Part shown: piece by piece, positions 58,954 to 64,000 of the stretch
How positions within the stretch are numbered: position 1 is the stretch's first letter
Layout of the letters: each line of letters opens with the position of its first letter
DNA from: Deltaproteobacteria bacterium
GTDB taxonomy: Bacteria > Myxococcota_A > UBA796 > SXON01
NCBI GenBank assembly: GCA_014191855.1
Contig: BJHF01000019.1
Span: 1 to 64,000, forward strand
Direction of reading: 5' to 3'
DNA length: 64,000 nt
Notes under the pieces: generated by a model
Told to the model about the DNA's origin: nothing
The model's database searches: none
Seen by the model: only the letters and a program-made list of their open reading frames with translations
Translations under genes and position numbers: made by a program

Positions 58954-59817
58954 ATGCGCACCCTCGCCGCGATCCGTTCGATTCTGATCCCCACCGACTT
59001 CTCCGACGAAGCCCGCGTCGCGTTTGCCCACGCGCTCCGGTTGTCCGTTGCCCTCAAAGCCGAGCTCGAGGTGCTCCTCGTTGAGCCCGAGAACGACCAG
59101 CCCGCCTGGAAATGGGGGCCCCACGTGCGTGAAACTCTGATTCGTTGGGGTTATCTCACCGAAGGCGCCACGGACGAAGATGTGGCGGCGCTGGGTATCC
59201 GCGTGCGGAAGATCGTCGCCGTAGGCCGCGAAGCCGACCGCGCGATCATGGACGAGATCGTCTCTTCCCACGCCGATCTTGTCGTGATGGCCACCCACGG
59301 CCGCACCGGCATTCGCCAGTGGCTGCAGCCCTCCGTCACCGCCCCCGTTGCCCTCAAGGGAAGCGTGCCGGTGCTGCTGATTCCTCACAACCACCGCGGA
59401 TTTGTGAACCTCGACACCGGTGAGGCCACCCTCAACCGCATCCTCATCGCCGTGGACCAGCGGCCGCATCCCGCCCCGGCGTTCGACGCGGCGAACATCC
59501 TCGCCACGGCGCTTCCGCAAGAACGGCTTTTCCTGGCCACGCTCCACGTCGGCGCCCAGCCTGTGGAGACGGACTGGATCGAGCCCCTCCCCTCGTGGAC
59601 GGTCCTGCACTGGACCGCGAGCGGCGGCGTCGTCGAGAACGTCACCGATACCGCGCGCACCTGGAGCGCCGATCTGTTGGTTTGTGTGACCGAGGGCCGA
59701 CATGGCTTCCTGGACGCCCTGCGCGGAAGCACGGTGGAACGCCTGATCCACGCGCCCCCGGCGCCGATGCTCATCGTGCCGCACGAGTGGGGTACGGACC
59801 AGATCGGGACGAGTTGA
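58954..59817 (+). CDS. Tandem universal stress protein (UspA family)
   Basis: The 287-residue protein has two Usp domains. The first (residues 1-150) has SILIPTDFSDEARVAFAHAL and the nucleotide-binding region VVMATHGRTG. The second (about 160-285) has RILIAVDQRPHPAPAFDAAN and a degenerate loop (LLVCVTEGRHG). Tandem Usp proteins bind ATP or act in growth arrest and stress survival. Expression from a sigma-54 promoter points to control by nitrogen, development or stress signals through an enhancer-binding protein. Confidence 0.88.
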   Translation: MRTLAAIRSILIPTDFSDEARVAFAHALRLSVALKAELEVLLVEPENDQPAWKWGPHVRETLIRWGYLTEGATDEDVAALGIRVRKIVAVGREADRAIMDEIVSSHADLVVMATHGRTGIRQWLQPSVTAPVALKGSVPVLLIPHNHRGFVNLDTGEATLNRILIAVDQRPHPAPAFDAANILATALPQERLFLATLHVGAQPVETDWIEPLPSWTVLHWTASGGVVENVTDTARTWSADLLVCVTEGRHGFLDALRGSTVERLIHAPPAPMLIVPHEWGTDQIGTS

Positions 59818-59916
59818 TCCCCGTACACGATCGCCGTGCAAGACGCGGCGCCCTCACGGTGGGCGCCTCGGGGTTGAGGCAGCGGTTACCCTGCCGCCCC
59901 CTTCCCAGGCACCTGC

Positions 59917-61332
59917 ATGCCCAACCTCGCTGCGCGTTTCCGCGCCCTTCTCCCCGACGCCGAATTCGCATCGCTCCGCGTGATGGACGAACGCACCGAA
60001 ACCCTTACGGTACGCCAGGATGTTCTCCAGCCGGTGCGCGATGTCCGCGATGCCGGCGGGATGGTTACCGTGCACGCCGGCGGCGGCATCGGCTATGCAG
60101 CGACGGCGGATTTGTCTGACGACGGGCTTCAGCAGGCGCTGGCCCGGGCCCGCGCATGGGCGGTCGCGACCGGAAGCCGGTTCGCCTTCCCGACCGGCAG
60201 CGTGGCGCCGGCCTCTCCAGCGGGCACCTGGCGCGGCGGGGCCACACGCCCCTGGTCCACCGCGCCGCTGAAGGATCGGCTCGACCTCCTCTTTGACGTG
60301 TGTTCGCGATTGCGCGCCGAGAACGTGGTCGAACGCACGGCGAGCCTGATGCAGATCGAGACGACCTCCCGCTACATCACCGCCACCGGCGAGGTGGAAC
60401 AATCCTGGGTGTACCTGCTCCCCGACGCCTCGGTGGTGGCGGCCGTCGGCGACCGGGTTCAGAGCCGCAGCTTGGGCGGCGGCAGGGCCGCGCAGGGCGG
60501 GATGGAGACCCTGGGCGACTTCGCCGACACCCCCACGGAGCTGCTCGCGGACGTCCAGGCGTTGCTCGCGGCGGACGACTGCCCGAGCGGCGCGATGGAC
60601 GTGGTGCTCGCGCCCGACCAGATGATGTTGCAGATCCACGAGTCGATCGGGCACCCGTTGGAGCTGGACCGCATCCTCGGCGATGAGCGCAACTACGCCG
60701 GTACCTCCTTCGTTACCCAGGAGATGTTCGGCGCGTTCAAATACGGCAGCCCGCTGTTGAACATCACCTTCGATCCGGCGCTCGCCGGCGAATTCGCCAG
60801 CTACGGGTGGGACGACGCCGGCACCCCCGCCGAGCGGGTGTGGATCATCCGAAATGGCCTGCTCGAAACGCCCCTTGGGAGCGCTCTTTCCCAAGCGCGC
60901 GCCGGGATCTCGGGCACGGCGAACGCGCGCGCCTGCTCGTGGAACCGCCCGCCGATCGACCGGATGGCGAACCTCAACCTGGAGGTCGGCACCACACCCT
61001 TCGAAGCCATGATCGCCGGAATCGAGCGCGGCGTGTACCTCAAGACGAACCGCTCGTGGTCGATCGACGATCAACGCGACAAGTTCCAGTTCGGCTGCGA
61101 GTGGGGCCAACTCATCGAGGGTGGGAAGCTCACGAAGGTGGTTCGAAACCCGAACTACCGAGGACGATCCAAGGCCTTCTGGCAGAGCCTCGCGCACGTC
61201 GGGGACGCTGGCACCTGGGGCAAGTTCGGCACCCCCTACTGTGGAAAAGGGGAGCCCAACCAGGTGGTTCGGGTGGGGCACGCCTCACCCGCCTGCCACT
61301 TCACGAACGTAGACGTCTTCGGGGGCGAGTGA
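59917..61332 (+). CDS. tldD: TldD-family metalloprotease subunit
   Basis: This 471-residue protein has the HExxxH zinc motif of TldD (HESIGHPLELDR; His241, Glu242, His246), followed by a conserved C-terminal GVYLKTNRSWSIDDQRDKFQ segment. TldD with TldE forms a heterodimeric peptidase that degrades or matures modified peptides such as microcin B17 and the CcdA antitoxin. The stop overlaps the TldE-like start by 1 nt, so the pair is co-translated. Confidence 0.9.
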   Translation: MPNLAARFRALLPDAEFASLRVMDERTETLTVRQDVLQPVRDVRDAGGMVTVHAGGGIGYAATADLSDDGLQQALARARAWAVATGSRFAFPTGSVAPASPAGTWRGGATRPWSTAPLKDRLDLLFDVCSRLRAENVVERTASLMQIETTSRYITATGEVEQSWVYLLPDASVVAAVGDRVQSRSLGGGRAAQGGMETLGDFADTPTELLADVQALLAADDCPSGAMDVVLAPDQMMLQIHESIGHPLELDRILGDERNYAGTSFVTQEMFGAFKYGSPLLNITFDPALAGEFASYGWDDAGTPAERVWIIRNGLLETPLGSALSQARAGISGTANARACSWNRPPIDRMANLNLEVGTTPFEAMIAGIERGVYLKTNRSWSIDDQRDKFQFGCEWGQLIEGGKLTKVVRNPNYRGRSKAFWQSLAHVGDAGTWGKFGTPYCGKGEPNQVVRVGHASPACHFTNVDVFGGE

Positions 61333-62663
61333 TGAAGTCCAGCTTCAACCGGCTCGCAGACTACGTGCTGGCCGCCGGCCGCCCCGGCGAGATCGTGAGC
61401 GTGCGGTTCGCCGCGGAGCAGTCCGACTTCGTACGGTTCAACCGCGGCAAGGTACGCCAACCGGGCAGCGTGGACCAGCGTGTCGCGACCATTCGCCTGG
61501 TAGCGCACGGTCGCCAGGCCGCGGCCGAGCGCACGCTCTCGGGGAGCGACGCGGCCGACTTCCGCGGCATCGACGAGGTGTTCGTCGCGTTGCGTGAGCG
61601 GCTGCCGCTGCTCCCACCGGACCCGCAACTGCACCTGGCGGCCGGGGAGGCGCACACCGAATACGCCGAGGTGCCGCGCTTGCCGCCTACCGAAGAGATG
61701 GTGGCCAACATCCTCGATGAAGCGGGCGCCGCCAACGTGGACCTCGTGGGCTTCCTCGCGGCCGGCGCCGTGTGGGCCGGGTACGCCAGCTCGCTGGGGC
61801 AGCGCCACTGGTTTGCCACGGCGTCGTTCAACTTCGAGTGGTGCCTGTACCTGAGCGGGAACGTGGCGGTGAAGTCGAGCTACGCCGGTGCGGCGTGGAA
61901 TCCGGCGGTGCTCCATGAGAAGATCGTGGAGGGTCGGGCTGCACTTTCGGTGCTGGCGAGGCCCCCGAAGCTCCTCGCCCCAGGGAGTTACCGCACCTGG
62001 CTCACGCCGGCGGCGCACCTGGAGCTCCTCCAGCTCGCGAACGACTGGGGCGGGTTCTCGGCGCGGGCGGCGAAGACGTCACAGTCGCCGCTGCTGAACT
62101 TGTGGGGCGGGAAGCAGACCTTGTCCCCGCTGCTCAGCATTTCGGAAGACGCTGTTGGCGGCGTAGCGCCCCGCTTCGACGACGAGGGCTGGGAGCGACC
62201 CAACGCGGTTCCATTGGTCGCATCCGGACAGCCAGGGTCGTTGCTCGTGTCCTCGCGCTCGGCGTTGGAGTACGGGCTCACGCCCAATGGCGCCGCGCGG
62301 GAGGAGGCGGCGCAATCGTTGGCCATGGGCACGGGCACCCTCCCTGCGGCGGGCGCGTTGGCGGCGCTCGGGACCGGGCTCTGGGTGGGCAACCTCTGGT
62401 ACACGAACTGGTCGAACCGGTTCATCGGCAGGGCCACGGGGATGACGCGATTCGCAACGTTCTGGGTGGAGAACGGCGAGGTCGTGGCACCCGTGCAGGC
62501 CATGCGCTTCGACGACAGCCTGTTTCGCATCTGGGGCAGCGAGCTGGAGGCGCTCGGTGCCGAGGCGGAGACGATGCTGTCGGGATCGACGTACTACCGG
62601 CGCTCTACAGACAGCTTTCGGCTGCCTGGGGCGTTGTTGCGGAGCCTGGCGTTGACGTTGTGA
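61332..62663 (+). CDS. tldE: TldE/PmbA-family partner subunit
   Basis: The 443-residue protein is co-translated with TldD. It shares the family fold (FVRFNRGKVRQPGSVDQRVA near the start, SGNVAVKSSYAG, and a C-terminal GNLWYTNWSNRFIGRATG) but lacks an HExxxH motif. That fits the non-metal-binding TldE/PmbA role in the heterodimer. No peptide-modification genes are adjacent in the window, so the substrate is unknown. Confidence 0.85.
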   Translation: MKSSFNRLADYVLAAGRPGEIVSVRFAAEQSDFVRFNRGKVRQPGSVDQRVATIRLVAHGRQAAAERTLSGSDAADFRGIDEVFVALRERLPLLPPDPQLHLAAGEAHTEYAEVPRLPPTEEMVANILDEAGAANVDLVGFLAAGAVWAGYASSLGQRHWFATASFNFEWCLYLSGNVAVKSSYAGAAWNPAVLHEKIVEGRAALSVLARPPKLLAPGSYRTWLTPAAHLELLQLANDWGGFSARAAKTSQSPLLNLWGGKQTLSPLLSISEDAVGGVAPRFDDEGWERPNAVPLVASGQPGSLLVSSRSALEYGLTPNGAAREEAAQSLAMGTGTLPAAGALAALGTGLWVGNLWYTNWSNRFIGRATGMTRFATFWVENGEVVAPVQAMRFDDSLFRIWGSELEALGAEAETMLSGSTYYRRSTDSFRLPGALLRSLALTL

Positions 62664-62687
62664 CGGGGCGGACACGCGGGCCCGCCC

Positions 62688-64000
62688 TCACAACCCCAGC
62701 CCCTCCCTCAGCAATTCCGGATACGCCACGATCCTCGCGTTCAACGTTTCCCGCGCCGCCTGCACCTGTGCCGTCGTGATCGCCTCGCCGTTCCAGCTTT
62801 TGCGCGGGTCGTCCTGCACCGCTACGTCGGTGAGCACCTGGGAGGCGGCGGCGAACGTGGCGAGATCGCTGGCCTCGACATCCGAGATCGCCGCGTTCAG
62901 CGCCGCGACATAGCGATCGGCGCAGTCCTCGTCGTAGTACAGGCAGAGCTGCCCGACCGTGCCGACCACGTAGCGGCCGTACACCGGCGTACCGCTGTCG
63001 AAGCCTTCGCCCATGCTGGCTGGAACGAAGGCGAAGCGTTCGTCGGCCGGGTGCAGGTACACGAGGTAGTCGTTGAGATGGAAGGGGTACCCGTCGCGAT
63101 TGCCGATCGCGACGGACATCGTCCAGAACTGCAGGAACGCGTCCATGTCGAGCACATCGCTGGCCGCGTCAAAGAAGTCGCCCTCGTGGTTCTGGAGCTG
63201 ATCCCGGGCCTCGTCGAGCGACGCGGCGTCTCCATCGCCGGTAACCAGGCTGAAGTGCCCGATCCCGCGGTCGGTGAAGTCGGCGCTGTCCTGGGCCTCC
63301 CAAAGATCGCCGCCATCTTCCTCGAACGCGCGCGACACCCAGCGCGAGTCCATCGCCTCGACGTTGGCGTAGAGGCCGTAGGCAACGGGCGTGCCCCCAT
63401 CGATGGAGAGGAACACCTGCGCGAAGTTGGCCGCCGGCGCCGGCATCCCGGCCTCTCGCCAGGCGTGAAAGCCGAGCACCTCACGGCACATCGCCGGGTC
63501 TTCGGCCATGTTCTCCAGCGTCAAACGCTTGAGGCCGGCGTAGCGGGTGTCTTCCACGAACGCGTCGAACTTCACCTTGATGGAAGGTTTGTCGCTCCAC
63601 GACTGCACAGAGCCGCCGCCCTTCACCCGTACCCCGACGTTATCCACTCGCGCCCCGTTCACGGTGATCGCCGCGGGGAAGTAGGTGAATTCCGGGTCGT
63701 CGTCTCCCGCGGCGATCGCGGCCTCCACCTCGGCGTTCATCGCGGCCTCGTCCGCGCTCGTGAGTTCGAGCATGACCTGCACGACCGAATTCACATCGTA
63801 CAACGCCGTGTAGGCCGCCTCGTCCGCTTCGTCGTCCGCGGTATCTTCGGGCTCCTCCGCCGTATCCGCCTCAGCGGTTTCGCTCGTGTCCCCGCCGAGG
63901 TTGTCGGCGCCCGTATCGGCCGGGTCGCTCGCGGAGTCTGGTGCAAGCGCCGTGTCTGGGGCCGGTGACGTTCCGGTACAGGCCGCGAGCATCACGAACG
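62688..64000 (-). CDS. CotH-kinase family lipoprotein, 5'-truncated by the window
   Basis: At least 435 residues are visible. The frame continues upstream with ...F-V-M-L-A-A-C, so the lipobox (VMLAAC) is inside the window but the start of the signal peptide is beyond the edge. A Asp/Thr/Ala-rich linker (residues 10-60) is followed by a CotH-type domain: GVRVKGGGSVQSWSDKPSIK, LKRLTLENMAEDPAMCRE and NGYPFHLNDYLVYLHPADER-like motifs. It is the second CotH lipoprotein in the window and differs substantially from the first. Confidence 0.75.
   Translation of the reverse strand, partial: FVMLAACTGTSPAPDTALAPDSASDPADTGADNLGGDTSETAEADTAEEPEDTADDEADEAAYTALYDVNSVVQVMLELTSADEAAMNAEVEAAIAAGDDDPEFTYFPAAITVNGARVDNVGVRVKGGGSVQSWSDKPSIKVKFDAFVEDTRYAGLKRLTLENMAEDPAMCREVLGFHAWREAGMPAPAANFAQVFLSIDGGTPVAYGLYANVEAMDSRWVSRAFEEDGGDLWEAQDSADFTDRGIGHFSLVTGDGDAASLDEARDQLQNHEGDFFDAASDVLDMDAFLQFWTMSVAIGNRDGYPFHLNDYLVYLHPADERFAFVPASMGEGFDSGTPVYGRYVVGTVGQLCLYYDEDCADRYVAALNAAISDVEASDLATFAAASQVLTDVAVQDDPRKSWNGEAITTAQVQAARETLNARIVAYPELLREGLGL

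Noticed and set aside
1-64000. CRISPR arrays or tRNA/rRNA genes
   Set aside because: No regularly spaced near-identical direct repeats with unique spacers and no RNA gene signatures were recognised. The 31-bp pairs have only two units each.

Overview
This window is a visibly GC-rich, gene-dense bacterial chromosome segment that most resembles the Myxococcota/Deltaproteobacteria. The evidence is family content rather than any marker gene: many lipoproteins with Asp/Thr/Ser-Gly linkers behind the lipobox, MopE-type metal-binding repeats fused to beta-helices, AgmX/PglI-like C-terminal domains, an MXAN_5187-like coiled-coil protein, CotH and PNGase F-like lipoproteins, and sigma-54 promoters. 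I saw no rRNA, tRNA, CRISPR array or intact insertion sequence.

Layout. 0-4 kb: the end of a pectinacetylesterase/Notum-like hydrolase, an asparagine-synthetase-like protein lacking its Cys2 nucleophile, and a CotH-kinase lipoprotein. 4-12 kb: a pilus block on the + strand, with a PilT-like ATPase, a ThiS-like carrier, three Flp-like mini-pilins, prepilin peptidase, CpaB, the CpaC secretin, a CpaE-CpaF fusion and TadB. 12-18.4 kb: two paralogous AgmX/PglI-tail proteins, envelope proteins, and a sulfotransferase fused to a DUF1214-like domain. 18.4-25 kb: a Cas4/RNase H-like DUF2779 nuclease, an FHA protein, two tandem beta-helix lipoproteins and a large secreted protein. 25-32.3 kb: YchJ, a metallophosphoesterase, an RsmB-type methyltransferase, a SET-domain protein, a Wzi-like barrel, ElbB and an SDR.

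32.4-33.6 kb holds the most unusual feature. It has no convincing gene, but its minus strand reads as a roughly 1.08-kb ornate noncoding RNA with many GNRA-capped hairpins. A consensus-perfect sigma-54 promoter with an upstream inverted repeat drives it, and a strong intrinsic terminator closes it. A near-identical sigma-54 promoter precedes the universal stress protein gene at 58.9 kb, suggesting a shared regulon.

33.7-45.3 kb: a PNGase F-like lipoprotein, a dual cNMP-binding protein, an orphan response regulator, a class C-type serine hydrolase, membrane proteins, a two-gene unit with an L7/L12-like domain, and an RCC1 lipoprotein. 45.3-46.7 kb is non-coding and carries an IS91-type transposase relic. 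46.7-53.6 kb: an alpha/beta-hydrolase lipoprotein, a MopE/beta-helix lipoprotein, an RNase Z-like protein and an HtrA lipoprotein. 53.9-58.7 kb: a minus-strand run of two membrane proteins, a small protein, a two-component pair and a Bax inhibitor-1 homologue. 58.9-64 kb: a stress protein, a TldD/TldE pair and a second CotH lipoprotein running off the edge.

A second unusual feature is a family of about 205-bp non-coding elements found three times (near 12.0, 15.5 and 44.0 kb). Each carries four copies of a roughly 22-bp motif as two inward-facing pairs, with an exact 31-bp period inside every pair.
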